From NCBI RefSeq assembly GCF_003855255.1, contig NZ_CP034072.1:3693875-3757874 (forward strand): 64,000 nucleotides of DNA, written 5' to 3'. The translations under genes were made by a program, and so were the position numbers. Within the stretch, counting starts at the first letter, position 1; every line of letters starts with the position of its first letter. The notes beneath the pieces were generated by a model. It had not been told where the DNA came from and did no database searches. It saw only the letters and a list, made by a program, of their open reading frames with translations. Shown here piece by piece: positions 6,450-15,365 of this stretch. The DNA comes from Mycolicibacterium nivoides (GTDB lineage Bacteria > Actinomycetota > Actinomycetes > Mycobacteriales > Mycobacteriaceae).

Positions 6450-8102
6450 ATGTTGACAAACGCTCGCTCCGCCGTCACGGCGACCGCGCTGGTCGTCGCC
6501 ATCACCGCGGCCATGACCGGCTGTTCCGGCGACCGGCCACCCGCCGGTAATGCACGCAACGGCGAAGGCACGGTCGAGACCGCCTTCACCACGGCCCCGG
6601 CCAAGGGCCCGATCGATCACTTCACCTGGAATCTGGCCAACGGCGAGCCCGCCTCACTGGACTGGATCCTGGCCTACTCGGACTCCGAGAACGCGACGCT
6701 GGCCAACATGTGCGAGAGCCTCATGGTCCAGAACGAGGACATGACGCTGTCCCCGGGCCTGGCCGAACGAATCGACCGACCGGATGACAAGACGATGGTG
6801 ATCACCATCCGCGACGGCGTGAAGTTCTGGAACGGCGCCCCCATGACGACCGAGGATGTGGTGTTCAGCCTGTCCCGGAACCTTGACCCGAAGGCCGGAT
6901 CCTATTGGGCCTCTCCGTTTTACGACCGCGTAGATTCGATCCAGGCCACCGGCGACCGTCAGGTCACCGTTCGGTTCAAACAGCCCGATGCCATCTTCGA
7001 GCGAATGCTGTCCACCGCGGCGGGCGTAATCGGCAACAAGCAGTTCGTGGAGCACGCGGGTTCGGCCTACGGGACCGCAAGCGGCGGCATCATGTGCACC
7101 GGGCCGTTGCGCTTCGACAGTTGGAAGCCCGGCAAGACCATCGAGATGACGAAGAACCCCGACTACTGGAACGCCGCCAACGCCGCCAAGGCCGACCGCG
7201 CGGCTCTCACGTTCGTCACCGACGAGGCGACCATCACCAGCAGCCTGTTGTCCGGAGACATCGACGGAACGCACCGCACACCGCTTTCGGCCATGGAACC
7301 GCTGCGCTCGTCCGGCAAGGGCAAGTTCTACCTCGGTGCCGGCACCGACTGGCTGGCCATCCGCCCCACGGAACGCCCAGGGCCCATGCAGAACAAGGAT
7401 GTTCGGCACGCACTGAGCATGGCGTTGGATAGGCAGGGCATCGTCAACGGGGTGTACCACGGCACCGCCGAGGCATCGTTGACCCCGATCCAATCCGGCG
7501 CCTGGGGCTACAGCCGTCCGATTTTCGAAGCGGCAGCAGCCCAGTACGCCAACCCCGCCCGTGACGTCGAGGGTGCCAAGAAGCTCACCGCCGATGGCGG
7601 GCACACCGGACAGAGCATCTCGGTGGCCTACCCCGCCGAACTGGAAGCGGAAACCAAGACCGCACAACTGCTCGCGGACGCCGGCCGCGAAATCGGGATC
7701 GACGTCAAAGTCGTTCCGCTGCCCGTCACGAGTTTCACCAACCTCTACTTCGACAAGGCCGCCCGCGCCGCCTATGACGCATTCATCGTGGGCGAATACG
7801 GTGCCGGTGTCGCCGAACCGTTGGTGAGCCTGAGCGAGTTCACCCCGCTGAGCGCATACAACTACGGCGCGCTCAACGCTCCTGGGCTCACCGACAACGT
7901 GCGCGCGGCCTATGAGACGTTCGACAATGACGAGCGGGCTCGCAAGCTCGTCGCGGCACAGGCAGCCGCCGTCGACGAAGTAGCCATGATCAACGTCGCC
8001 AATCCCAGGATTCCGATGTACATGAACAACCGGATCACCGGCGCGACACCGTCTATCGCGTTCCTGTACTTCCCGTGGGCAGCGAAGGTGGGAGCCGCAT
8101 GA
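6450..8102 (+). CDS. Peptide ABC transporter substrate-binding lipoprotein (SBP family 5)
   Basis: This is the extracytoplasmic binding component of a Dpp/Opp-type importer, 550 residues. The N-terminal signal peptide ends in a lipobox, MTGC, with the lipidated Cys25. The family-5 signature region (KFWNGAPMTTEDVVFSL, about residues 125-142) and MALDRQGIVNGVYHG are visible. The open frame runs upstream into the previous gene, but ATG 6450 is the only start that gives a lipoprotein signal. It lies 29 bp after the M24 gene and is followed at once by the permease genes. The ligand is probably a small peptide matched to the two linked hydrolases. Confidence 0.9.
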   Translation: MLTNARSAVTATALVVAITAAMTGCSGDRPPAGNARNGEGTVETAFTTAPAKGPIDHFTWNLANGEPASLDWILAYSDSENATLANMCESLMVQNEDMTLSPGLAERIDRPDDKTMVITIRDGVKFWNGAPMTTEDVVFSLSRNLDPKAGSYWASPFYDRVDSIQATGDRQVTVRFKQPDAIFERMLSTAAGVIGNKQFVEHAGSAYGTASGGIMCTGPLRFDSWKPGKTIEMTKNPDYWNAANAAKADRAALTFVTDEATITSSLLSGDIDGTHRTPLSAMEPLRSSGKGKFYLGAGTDWLAIRPTERPGPMQNKDVRHALSMALDRQGIVNGVYHGTAEASLTPIQSGAWGYSRPIFEAAAAQYANPARDVEGAKKLTADGGHTGQSISVAYPAELEAETKTAQLLADAGREIGIDVKVVPLPVTSFTNLYFDKAARAAYDAFIVGEYGAGVAEPLVSLSEFTPLSAYNYGALNAPGLTDNVRAAYETFDNDERARKLVAAQAAAVDEVAMINVANPRIPMYMNNRITGATPSIAFLYFPWAAKVGAA

Positions 8103-8115
8103 GCCTACTGACGAT

Positions 8116-9084
8116 ATGCCGGCGAGGTCCGGCGTGATCCGCTTCATCTCGATCCGGCTGGCCGAAGGCGCAGTGACACTGTTGCTGTCGTCGTTGCTGA
8201 TCTTCGGCGCGTTGTATCTGGCGCCAGGCGATCCGCTCGGCTACCTGATCGGCAATCGGACGCTGGCTCCCGAGGCGATCGCAGCGTTGCGTGAGCACTA
8301 CCATCTCGACGATCCGTTCCTGACCCGCTGGTTCAGCTGGCTCGGCGACGTGTTGTCCGGCCGGTTCGGGCAATCGATCACCTATCGCGACGACGTGGCC
8401 AACCTGCTCGGCCCTCGGCTCATCACCACGACGAGCCTGGTGGCGTACGCGATGGTCGTCATCGTCGTGGTGGGCGTCGGCCTGGGAATCGTAGCCGCGC
8501 TGGCGCGCCGCACTGTCAGCGACGCGATCCTGGGCCTGACGTCGGTGGGGGTGGCCGTGCCGAGTTTCGTTGCGGCAGCTGTGCTCATCTTCATTTTCTC
8601 GGTCACCCTGCGGTGGTTTCCCACTTTCGGCTCGGGCGAAGGCGTGGTCGATCGTCTCCACCACCTGACGCTTCCCGTGCTGGCGTTGACGCTGGCCTCG
8701 GGGTCTTACGTCATCCGGGTGACTCGGGCGGCGCTGCGCGAAGAGGCGGCACGTGACCATGTGCGCGCGGCCGTCGCACGTGGGCTGCCGCGGCGCACGG
8801 TTGTCACCAAACACATTCTGCGCAATGGGCTTACCCCGGTGGCCACGGTCGTGGGCCTGACGATGACCAGCCTCATCGTCGGTTCGGTGGTCATCGAACG
8901 CGCCTTTGCCCTCGACGGAATCGGGTCACTGCTCACCGAGGCCGTCGCCAAGAAGGACTTCGCTGTGGTTCAGGCTGTCTCGCTCGTACTGATCACGGTG
9001 ATCGTCGTCGTGGTACTGGCCGTCGACATCCTCCAGGTCCTGATCGACCCCAGGGTGCGCAACCGATTTGGAATCGACGCATGA
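8116..9084 (+). CDS. Peptide ABC transporter permease, DppB type
   Basis: This is an inner-membrane channel subunit of 322 residues, with about six transmembrane segments and an N-terminal helix typical of DppB/OppB (SIRLAEGAVTLLLSSLLIFGA). The cytoplasmic coupling loop EAA motif is visible near AALREEAARDHVRAAVARGLP (about residues 200-220). The start at 8116 is 13 nt after the lipoprotein stop. A GTG at 8134 is a possible alternative. It overlaps the next permease by ATGA, so the two halves of the channel are translationally coupled. Confidence 0.9.
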   Translation: MPARSGVIRFISIRLAEGAVTLLLSSLLIFGALYLAPGDPLGYLIGNRTLAPEAIAALREHYHLDDPFLTRWFSWLGDVLSGRFGQSITYRDDVANLLGPRLITTTSLVAYAMVVIVVVGVGLGIVAALARRTVSDAILGLTSVGVAVPSFVAAAVLIFIFSVTLRWFPTFGSGEGVVDRLHHLTLPVLALTLASGSYVIRVTRAALREEAARDHVRAAVARGLPRRTVVTKHILRNGLTPVATVVGLTMTSLIVGSVVIERAFALDGIGSLLTEAVAKKDFAVVQAVSLVLITVIVVVVLAVDILQVLIDPRVRNRFGIDA

Positions 9085-9953
9085 CCGCCGTCCTGCTCGA
9101 GTCGTTGCGCCGCCGCAGGACTCCAGGCAACCGGCGGGAGAGCCTGGGCACGCTGGGAATCGTTGCGGCCGTTGTCGTCGCCGTCGCTGCGGTCATCGCG
9201 TTGTGTGCACCGTGGGTGGCACCGATGGACCCCACGGCAGTCGATTTCGCCAACACCTATCGGCCGAGCGGAGCGGGTGCGCTCCTGGGCACCGACGGCT
9301 CGGGGCGCGACATCCTGAGCCGCTTGATCCAAGGCGCCCGGACCAGCCTGCTGGGGCCGACGATCGTGGTGCTGATCTCAGCGTCACTCGGAACGGCTCT
9401 CGCGTTGACGGCCGCCATGAGCGGCGGATGGGCCGACCGCGTGCTCAGCAGACTGTTCGACGTCGGATTCGCCTTCCCAGGTCTGCTGCTGGCCATCCTG
9501 GCGGTGTCGGTGCTGAGGCCGGGATTCACGACGGCCGTTCTGGCGCTTTCGGTTTCCTACGTCCCGTTCGTGGCCCGCATCGTGCGCAGCGTCGCGATCG
9601 GAGAACTGACGCTGCCCTACGTGGCCGCACTGGTAACACTCGGACAGTCTCGATGGCGCATCGCGACTCGGCACCTGCTGCCTGCGGTTCTTCCCACTGC
9701 TCTGGCCCAGTCCACCATCTGCTTCGGCTACGCCCTGGTCGATCTCGCCGCGCTGTCCTACCTCGGTCTCGGGGTTCAACCACCCGATTCCGACTGGGGT
9801 CTGATGGTCGCCGAGGGACAGCGCGGACTCATCCAGGGTTACTGGGAGGAGGCGCTTTTCGCCGGCGCCGCCCTCGTCGTCATCGTGACGTGCGTGTCGC
9901 TGCTGGGCGACCGGATCGCCGACCGCGTCAGCCTGAACGGAGAACGCCGATGA
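9081..9953 (+). CDS. Peptide ABC transporter permease, DppC type
   Basis: This is the second channel subunit, 290 residues. The N-terminal cytoplasmic stretch and first helix (about 25-47) are followed by the DppC hallmark GTDGSGRDILSRLIQGARTSL (about residues 72-92). Five further hydrophobic segments follow, with the coupling loop in LPYVAALVTLGQSRWRIATRHLLP. Start and stop both overlap neighbours (ATGA on each side), showing a single tightly coupled transporter operon. Confidence 0.9.
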   Translation: MTAVLLESLRRRRTPGNRRESLGTLGIVAAVVVAVAAVIALCAPWVAPMDPTAVDFANTYRPSGAGALLGTDGSGRDILSRLIQGARTSLLGPTIVVLISASLGTALALTAAMSGGWADRVLSRLFDVGFAFPGLLLAILAVSVLRPGFTTAVLALSVSYVPFVARIVRSVAIGELTLPYVAALVTLGQSRWRIATRHLLPAVLPTALAQSTICFGYALVDLAALSYLGLGVQPPDSDWGLMVAEGQRGLIQGYWEEALFAGAALVVIVTCVSLLGDRIADRVSLNGERR

Positions 9954-10804
9954 GCTACCTCCTGGAGGTCGATCGCCTCGCCGTGACCATGCCGGACGGG
10001 ACCCGCGCCATCGACGATGTGTCGTTCACCGTCGATCGAGGCGAGATCGTCGGCTTCATCGGCGAATCCGGATCTGGAAAGAGCACCACCGCCAACGCGA
10101 TTGCGCGGCTGCTACCCGAGGGTGCGACGGTCACCGGGCGGATCATGTTCGACGGCCGCGATGTGCTCGCCCTCGGCACCCGCGAACTCAACCGATTCCG
10201 CGATGTCGACCTCGGCATGGTGTTCCAGGATCCCCGCGCCGCGGTCAACCCGGTGGCCCGTGTCGGCGAATACGTCACCGAGGCGCTGCGCGTGAACCGC
10301 CGGATGTCGCGGGCGGCAGCGCGGGCGCGTGCGATCGAATTGTTCACCGAGGTGGGCATTCCCGAGCCTGATCGCCGGCTCGACGAGTACCCGCATCAGT
10401 TCTCCGGAGGCATGCTGCAGCGCGCGGTGATCGCGGCGGCGTTGTCCACCGATCCACGGTTGCTGCTGGCCGACGAAGCCACGACGGCACTGGACGTGAC
10501 CCGACAGGCTGAGGTCGCGGCGATCCTGCGAAAGGCGTGCCACGATCGCGATCTGGGATTGGTGTTCATCACGCACGACCTTGAACTGGCCGGCGCCCTG
10601 TGCGACCGCGTATGCGTCATGTACCGCGGACGTATCGTCGAGCAGGTCGAGGCCGATCGACTTCACACCGACGCCACCCACCCCTACACGATCGCGTTGC
10701 TGCGCTCACGGCCGTCGGTCGACGAACGCTCACAACGGCTTCCGGTCATCACTGCCGCCGACCGTGAAACCTTCGAATCCGCACTGGAGGAAACCTCCCC
10801 ATGA
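9950..10804 (+). CDS. Peptide ABC transporter ATP-binding protein, DppD type
   Basis: This is the first of two nucleotide-binding subunits, 284 residues. Walker A is GESGSGKST (about residues 40-48), the ABC signature is FSGGMLQR and Walker B is LLLADEATTALD. The switch His is in FITHDLELAG. The C-terminal segment HPYTIALLRSRPS is the oligopeptide-transporter C-terminal region. The frame is open far upstream through the previous gene. ATG 9950 is chosen because it gives the ABC N-terminus and an ATGA overlap. Confidence 0.9.
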   Translation: MSYLLEVDRLAVTMPDGTRAIDDVSFTVDRGEIVGFIGESGSGKSTTANAIARLLPEGATVTGRIMFDGRDVLALGTRELNRFRDVDLGMVFQDPRAAVNPVARVGEYVTEALRVNRRMSRAAARARAIELFTEVGIPEPDRRLDEYPHQFSGGMLQRAVIAAALSTDPRLLLADEATTALDVTRQAEVAAILRKACHDRDLGLVFITHDLELAGALCDRVCVMYRGRIVEQVEADRLHTDATHPYTIALLRSRPSVDERSQRLPVITAADRETFESALEETSP

Positions 10805-11634
10805 CCGAAGGCGTTGAACCCCTGGCACTCATCGAGGTGACCGACGTATCGCGGATCTTCAGCCGTCGCGGCGTCGACACCCGCGCCCTCGACTCTGTCT
10901 CCTGCCAGATGACCGCGGGCCGCGATCTCGGCATTGTCGGTGAATCCGGTTCCGGGAAGACCACTCTGGCACGAATCATCATGGGTCTGGAAACGGCGAC
11001 CGCTGGGACGGTACGTGTCCTGGGCGAAGACCTGACCCGCCCCGCGCGCCGACAACGCGAGCGACTGCGGCGCGCCCGGCTGGTGCAGATGGTCTATCAG
11101 GACCCGTACGGCTCGCTCGACCCGCGCTCGACCGTGCGCGCCTGCCTCGACGAGGTACTGCGCCTGCATCCCCCAGCCGACGGAGCATCCCGGTCTGACC
11201 GGATCAGCAGACTCGCCGACCTGGTGGGACTGTCGGCCACGCAGCTGGACCGCACACCGCGGGAACTCTCCGGCGGTCAGTGCCAGCGGGTCGCGATCGC
11301 CCGTGCGCTGGCGGTCGAGCCTCGGATCATCGTCCTCGACGAAGCCGTTGCAGCACTGGATATCTCGATTCAGGCGCAGATCCTCAACCTGCTCGCCGAC
11401 CTGCGCGACGAGCTCGGTACGGCCTACCTGCTGATCTCGCACGACCTCGGTGTCGTCCGTCAGCTGACTGACGACGTCGTCGTCATGCATCGCGGCCGTA
11501 TCGTCGAATCGGGAAGCACCGAACAGGTTCTGAGCAATCCGCGGCAGGCTTACACCCAGCGACTCAAGGCCAGCATACCCAGCGAGCGGTGGCGTGAGCC
11601 CGGGGTACTGGAACTGCTCGGAGCCGGGGACTGA
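10801..11634 (+). CDS. Peptide ABC transporter ATP-binding protein, DppF type
   Basis: This is the second nucleotide-binding subunit, 277 residues, and last gene of the operon. Walker A is GESGSGKTT, the signature is LSGGQCQRV, Walker B is IIVLDEAVAALD and the switch His is in LISHDLG. The usual DPT after the Walker B glutamate, as in LDEPTSALD, is replaced by AVA, as in some Dpp proteins. It overlaps the preceding gene by ATGA and ends 11 bp from the convergent YoaK-family gene. Confidence 0.9.
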   Translation: MTEGVEPLALIEVTDVSRIFSRRGVDTRALDSVSCQMTAGRDLGIVGESGSGKTTLARIIMGLETATAGTVRVLGEDLTRPARRQRERLRRARLVQMVYQDPYGSLDPRSTVRACLDEVLRLHPPADGASRSDRISRLADLVGLSATQLDRTPRELSGGQCQRVAIARALAVEPRIIVLDEAVAALDISIQAQILNLLADLRDELGTAYLLISHDLGVVRQLTDDVVVMHRGRIVESGSTEQVLSNPRQAYTQRLKASIPSERWREPGVLELLGAGD

Positions 11635-11645
11635 AATGGGCGGCG

Positions 11646-12362
11646 CTAGACAAGCGCCGACGTCCGCTCCCAATAGCGGTGCCCCACCAGCGCGGTCACG
11701 AGTGTGACGACCGCCGCCACATACACCGGAACGCTGATGTGCAACTTCATCATCAGGCCACCGAAGAGCGCACCGGCGAAAATCGCCACCACAGCCCACA
11801 GCCGCCGGTGGGTGAACCAGACCAACCCACCCTTGAACAGGGTCTCGCTGGCGTATGAAGTGAGGGTCGACGTCACCACCACCGTGGTCATGTCGATCAC
11901 CGCGAGGAACCGCGCGGTCGACGCCTGGGCTCCCATGACGACGGCGATGGTCGCCGCCGCGGCGATACCGGCCAGCGACTGCCCAGGCATGGGTACTCGC
12001 AGCAGAACGGTCGCGACCACCGCGAGCACTACGGCGTTGACACAGACGATCGCCGTGATGACGCCGCTCCATCCGCGGTCGCGGCCGCGGATGAACCTCC
12101 CGACGATGGCCGCCCCCAGCACGTAGCCGATCAGCGCGATCAGCGGCCCAGCGACCGGCAGGCCCTCCTCAGCGGCGATGCCCATGCCGAGGATGACGAT
12201 GTTGCCCGTCATATTGCCGGTGAAGACGCGGTCCAGGCCCAGGTAGCCGACAGCGTCGAGGGCACCGGTCACCACGGTCAGCGTCATCATCAGCCACAGG
12301 TGCAGATGGCGATGCACAAACGGTCGCGAATTCGCCTGCTTCAAAGTCATTTCGCCACGCAC
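11646..12362 (-). CDS. YoaK/DUF1275 family membrane protein
   Basis: This is an integral membrane protein of 238 residues with about six transmembrane segments. The family signature near the first helix is present: VVTGALDAVGYLGLDRVFTGNMTGNIV, about residues 35-61. A second GAQAS-type segment follows at MGAQASTARFLAVIDMTTVVVT. Function of the family is not established; a transport-related role is often suggested. The start is GTG 12362, with ATG 12350 as an alternative. Its upstream region carries two perfect copies of the tandem operator also found before the peptide operon, so the two units are probably co-regulated. Confidence 0.85.
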   Translation of the reverse strand: MRGEMTLKQANSRPFVHRHLHLWLMMTLTVVTGALDAVGYLGLDRVFTGNMTGNIVILGMGIAAEEGLPVAGPLIALIGYVLGAAIVGRFIRGRDRGWSGVITAIVCVNAVVLAVVATVLLRVPMPGQSLAGIAAAATIAVVMGAQASTARFLAVIDMTTVVVTSTLTSYASETLFKGGLVWFTHRRLWAVVAIFAGALFGGLMMKLHISVPVYVAAVVTLVTALVGHRYWERTSALV

Positions 12363-12533
12363 CGGATCGCGCGGTGGCGGGCGTACCGCCCCGCGACGGC
12401 CGGGCCGTCGGCACGGAATGCGCCCATCGCCGCTTCCGTCGCCAAGCTGCGCGATGTCGCGATGACACCGAAGAATGCGGATGACCCGTCGGATATGGGC
12501 ACGGCTGAACTATCCCCTCGTGCGGAATTACGT

Positions 12534-12565
12534 CTATCGAACGATAGGCCACTATCGGTCGATAG
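12534..12565. promoter_or_regulatory. Tandem TetR-type operator upstream of YoaK-family gene
   Basis: Two perfect palindromes, CTATCG-AA-CGATAG (12534-12547) and CTATCG-GT-CGATAG (12552-12565), are 18 bp apart. Matching sites lie at 3431-3461. It falls between the TetR gene stop and the leftward YoaK-family gene, which therefore is the likely target. Confidence 0.75.
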
Positions 12566-12602
12566 GGAACTCCAAGGGCGGGATCTTGTCCCCTACGGTC
12601 GG

Positions 12603-13280
12603 CTAATTCGCCTTGGCCAGCTCGAGATCACGGAGTCGAACAGCGGTCGCTTCTCGGATATCTGCCAACCGCGACTGGTCGACGAGCAGCGAGCGCACGA
12701 CGAAATCGGCCGCCTGCAGCGGACGTTCGTGACGCATCTGCCCGGACGGACCCCCCTGCTCGCGCAAAGTCTCGAACAGCACGCCGTTGATGGCCCTCAG
12801 CACGAAACTCGGTTCAAACGCCACGAATTCATGTGCCCGGCGGCCACCATCGATCACGCGCTCGACCTGATCGTGAAACAGCGCAATGCCTTCACGTTCG
12901 GCCTCGAAGTCGTCCAGGGCGAGTACGGCGTCCTGGTACAACCCACGGGCGTCGAACGGTTGCAACAGGATCTCACGCACGTCGCACGCTATGGCGAGGT
13001 GCAGCTTCTCAGCCCAACTCGATTGCTCGTTCAGCCGCTGGTTCATCCGGTCGATCGACGGACCGAGATCGAGTTCGATCAAGGCGCGGAAGATCTCATG
13101 CTTGGCCTGAAAGTGGTGGAACAGCGAGGGCTGCCGGATCTGGACAGCCTCGGCGATGTCGCGCGTCGAGGTACCGAAGTATCCGCGTTGAGCGAACAGT
13201 ATCGACGCCGCCAGTAGGATCCGGCCGCGCGTCGAGGACCAATCGACCGCCTTTGACTCCGTGCCCTGCCCGTATTTCAC
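12603..13280 (-). CDS. TetR-family repressor, likely regulator of the peptide cluster
   Basis: This is a transcription factor of 225 residues. The N-terminal HTH (about 18-65) contains ASILFAQRGYFGTSTRDIAEAV and RQPSLFHHFQAKHEIFRAL, the classic TetR pattern. The C-terminal domain (about 75-225) should bind a small effector. Start GTG 13280 follows a weak AGG. It is encoded downstream of the tandem operator and is the only regulator in the cluster. That makes it the natural candidate for binding CTATCG-NN-CGATAG at both promoters. No copy of that motif precedes its own start. Confidence 0.88.
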   Translation of the reverse strand: MKYGQGTESKAVDWSSTRGRILLAASILFAQRGYFGTSTRDIAEAVQIRQPSLFHHFQAKHEIFRALIELDLGPSIDRMNQRLNEQSSWAEKLHLAIACDVREILLQPFDARGLYQDAVLALDDFEAEREGIALFHDQVERVIDGGRRAHEFVAFEPSFVLRAINGVLFETLREQGGPSGQMRHERPLQAADFVVRSLLVDQSRLADIREATAVRLRDLELAKAN

Positions 13281-13281
13281 C

Positions 13282-13295
13282 TGTCAACTGTGACA
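13282..13295. promoter_or_regulatory. 14-bp palindrome at TetR gene start
   Basis: TGTCA-ACTG-TGACA directly precedes the TetR start codon. It is unlike the CTATCG operators, so it may bind another regulator or may be chance. Confidence 0.35.
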
Positions 13296-13422
13296 CACAG
13301 CTCCCCAGTGCCGACCTCCCCGGGAAAGTCGGTACCCGTCACCGACGCTCATCGCGCCGATCGAATTCTCCGCTCGTCAGCAAAGTGGCGCCCGCGCATC
13401 ACGCACTCCGCGCACCCCCGGT

Positions 13423-13788
13423 TTACGCGCTCCGCGCGGTCGCGATCTCGTCGGCCAGCGGTGCGATCGCGGCGATGATCTGCCCCACGGTCGACTCGGG
13501 CACCCCGGCCTCGGCGAGGCTGCCTCCCAGGTGGCCGGCCACAAGGTTGAAATGGTGCATGGTGATGCCACGGCCCTGGTGGACCTGACGCATCGCTGCG
13601 CCGCTGTACTCCACGGGTCCACCCAATGCGGCGGCGAAGAACTCCACCTGCCTGCCCTTGAGCCGGCCCATGTTGGTTCCGGTGAAAAACCCGGACAACT
13701 GGTCGTCCGCCAGCACCCGCCGGTAGAAGTCGTCGACGACGGTCTCGAGTGCCTCGGCCCCGCCGATCTGGTCATAGATGGTCGTCAT
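13423..13788 (-). CDS. glbN: Group I truncated haemoglobin (trHbN)
   Basis: This is a cytoplasmic haem protein of 121 residues. Group I trHbs bind oxygen and detoxify nitric oxide. The fold markers are visible: Tyr22 at B10 (DDFYRRVL), Gln47 at E11 and the proximal His70 at F8 ([15 protein letters not shown]). The ATG at 13788 gives [10 protein letters not shown]. The 11-residue pre-A extension of the M. tuberculosis protein, which affects its NO dioxygenase activity, is missing. The frame stays open upstream, but that sequence does not resemble the pre-A segment. Confidence 0.92.
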   Translation of the reverse strand: MTTIYDQIGGAEALETVVDDFYRRVLADDQLSGFFTGTNMGRLKGRQVEFFAAALGGPVEYSGAAMRQVHQGRGITMHHFNLVAGHLGGSLAEAGVPESTVGQIIAAIAPLADEIATARSA

Positions 13789-13948
13789 GGCGTCAGCATC
13801 GAGGAACGCCGTTGCCCTGCAATTACCGCCGCGTAGCCGCTCCGCTACAGCGGCCTCACAGTTACGGGGTATGCGTGAGCGCAACGGACCACTCCCGTTT
13901 ATCGTTATGGCCGGGGGTCGTCAGCAGTTGGAACGAAGGAGTCACCGA

Positions 13949-14305
13949 ATGTTGTCCCGGCGCCCGCGCACTCGAGTCATGGTCACCACGATCGGTGCCG
14001 CCGCGCTGGCCGCGAGCGCCGCATTCGGGGTCGCCCCGGCCCACGCGGACGCTCAGGATGACCAGTTCTTCACCATCGTCAAAGACCTGAACATCCCCAC
14101 CAACTCGGCCGAGGAGGCCGGCCAGGTCGGCCGCGGAGTCTGTGACGCGCTCACGAAGGGCAAGATCGAGCCCGCACGTACAGTGCGGGGAGTCATCAGC
14201 CAGCTGATGAACCAGGCCGGCATCGACAAGCACCAAGCCGCCAACCTGGTGCGGGGTGCGGTCAAGGTTTACTGCCCGCAGAACGCGGCGTTCGTCGGGC
14301 GCTGA
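13949..14305 (+). CDS. Exported DUF732 protein
   Basis: This is a small secreted protein of 118 residues. A cleavable signal peptide covers about 1-33 and ends at APAHA-DAQ. The mature part carries the DUF732 pattern with two cysteines (GRGVCDAL and VKVYCPQ), probably joined by a disulfide, and helical segments in between. An AAGGAG SD precedes the ATG. DUF732 proteins are frequent in mycobacteria and have no assigned function. It is divergent from the haemoglobin and converges on the DUF2236 gene, with the two stops 5 bp apart. Confidence 0.85.
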   Translation: MLSRRPRTRVMVTTIGAAALAASAAFGVAPAHADAQDDQFFTIVKDLNIPTNSAEEAGQVGRGVCDALTKGKIEPARTVRGVISQLMNQAGIDKHQAANLVRGAVKVYCPQNAAFVGR

Positions 14306-14310
14306 AGCCC

Positions 14311-15342
14311 TCAGACCTCGGGGCAGTAGTGCATCCCGTTGTCGCGGTGACCGATTGGCGGCAGGTTGCGGGCCGGGGTGTGCACCAGCGGAGCGTCGGC
14401 AGGAATTCGTCCCTTGACGCGGTCCCATGCGCTGCGCGCCCGTGGATGCATGCGCTGTCGAACGGGCACCAGTTTGAAAACCTTGCCGATCACCTTGCCC
14501 AGCAGTCGATGTATCTTCTCGTCGCGCTCAGACCAGGTGTATCCCATCAGCTCTCGCACCGCCGGGTGGTACAGGCCGACCGTGAACCATACGAACAACG
14601 GGTGCACCACATACTTGCGCTGCAGCGCCCACATCCAGTCGGGCATCTTCGACGCGAACGGCGGCTTCGGCAGCTCACTCAGGTCCAGCACATCGCGGGC
14701 AGCCTGGTTGTTCTCTAACACGTTGCGGCACATGTGTTCCCAGTAGACCTGGAACTCCTCCCAGGTTTCCGGCACGGGCCGCATGCTCATCCCGTACATC
14801 GAGTACCACTGCTTGTGCTCCTCGAACAGCTGCCGCTTGTCGGCCTCGGAGATCCCGCCCGCGAGCCGGTCCGCCACGATGATCGTGCCGACGAAGAACG
14901 TCGAATGCGCCCAGTAGAAGACCTCGGGATTCAGCGCGTGGTAGCGGCGCCCCTGAGCGTCGACCCCTTTGATGTCGACGTGGTAGTCGCGCACCTCGGC
15001 ACCGGTCTGCGGCGCGCGGTCCCCGTCGAACACCACGCCACCGATGGGGTACAGCGAGCGCAGCAGGCGGGGCCAGCGTTCCTGGAAGAAGATCGAGTGC
15101 TCCGTAACCGCCGCGCCGAGCTGCGGGTGCATGTTCTGCATCGACCCGGCCCACGGCCCCTGGAGCATGCCTCGCCAGTCGCCGAAGTACTTCCACGTCA
15201 GCGAATCCGGTCCGAGCGGGATCGGCGGCGTCTCATAGCCGCCCGGGGCGGCCGGGCAACCCGCCGCCACAACAGCGGATCCGCTGGTCACGGGGCATGT
15301 CTCAGAAGTATCTTGTGTCACAGGTGCGCTTTCTGCCGGCAA
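14311..15342 (-). CDS. DUF2236 family protein (MpaB/rubber-oxygenase-like)
   Basis: This is a 343-residue member of the DUF2236 group, which includes MpaB-type and latex-clearing-type haem proteins. The family core is seen in QNMHPQLGAAVTEHS, RLLRSLYPIGGVVFD, NPEVFYWAHSTF and the HPLFVWFTVGLYHPAVRELMGY region. Histidines spread through these motifs are typical metal or haem ligands. No signal peptide is evident, and the substrate is unknown. The TTG start at 15342 lacks a clear SD. GTG 15321 or 15291 are possible. It is divergent from a TetR gene, its probable regulator. Confidence 0.8.
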   Translation of the reverse strand: MPAESAPVTQDTSETCPVTSGSAVVAAGCPAAPGGYETPPIPLGPDSLTWKYFGDWRGMLQGPWAGSMQNMHPQLGAAVTEHSIFFQERWPRLLRSLYPIGGVVFDGDRAPQTGAEVRDYHVDIKGVDAQGRRYHALNPEVFYWAHSTFFVGTIIVADRLAGGISEADKRQLFEEHKQWYSMYGMSMRPVPETWEEFQVYWEHMCRNVLENNQAARDVLDLSELPKPPFASKMPDWMWALQRKYVVHPLFVWFTVGLYHPAVRELMGYTWSERDEKIHRLLGKVIGKVFKLVPVRQRMHPRARSAWDRVKGRIPADAPLVHTPARNLPPIGHRDNGMHYCPEV

Positions 15343-15365
15343 GACGATGGTCCTGTTTCAAAAGT

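Noticed and set aside
9068..9949. Apparent fusion of a 294-codon domain to the DppD ATPase
   Set aside because: The upstream part is the out-of-frame shadow of the permease gene at 9081-9953. The ATPase has its own ATG with an ATGA overlap.
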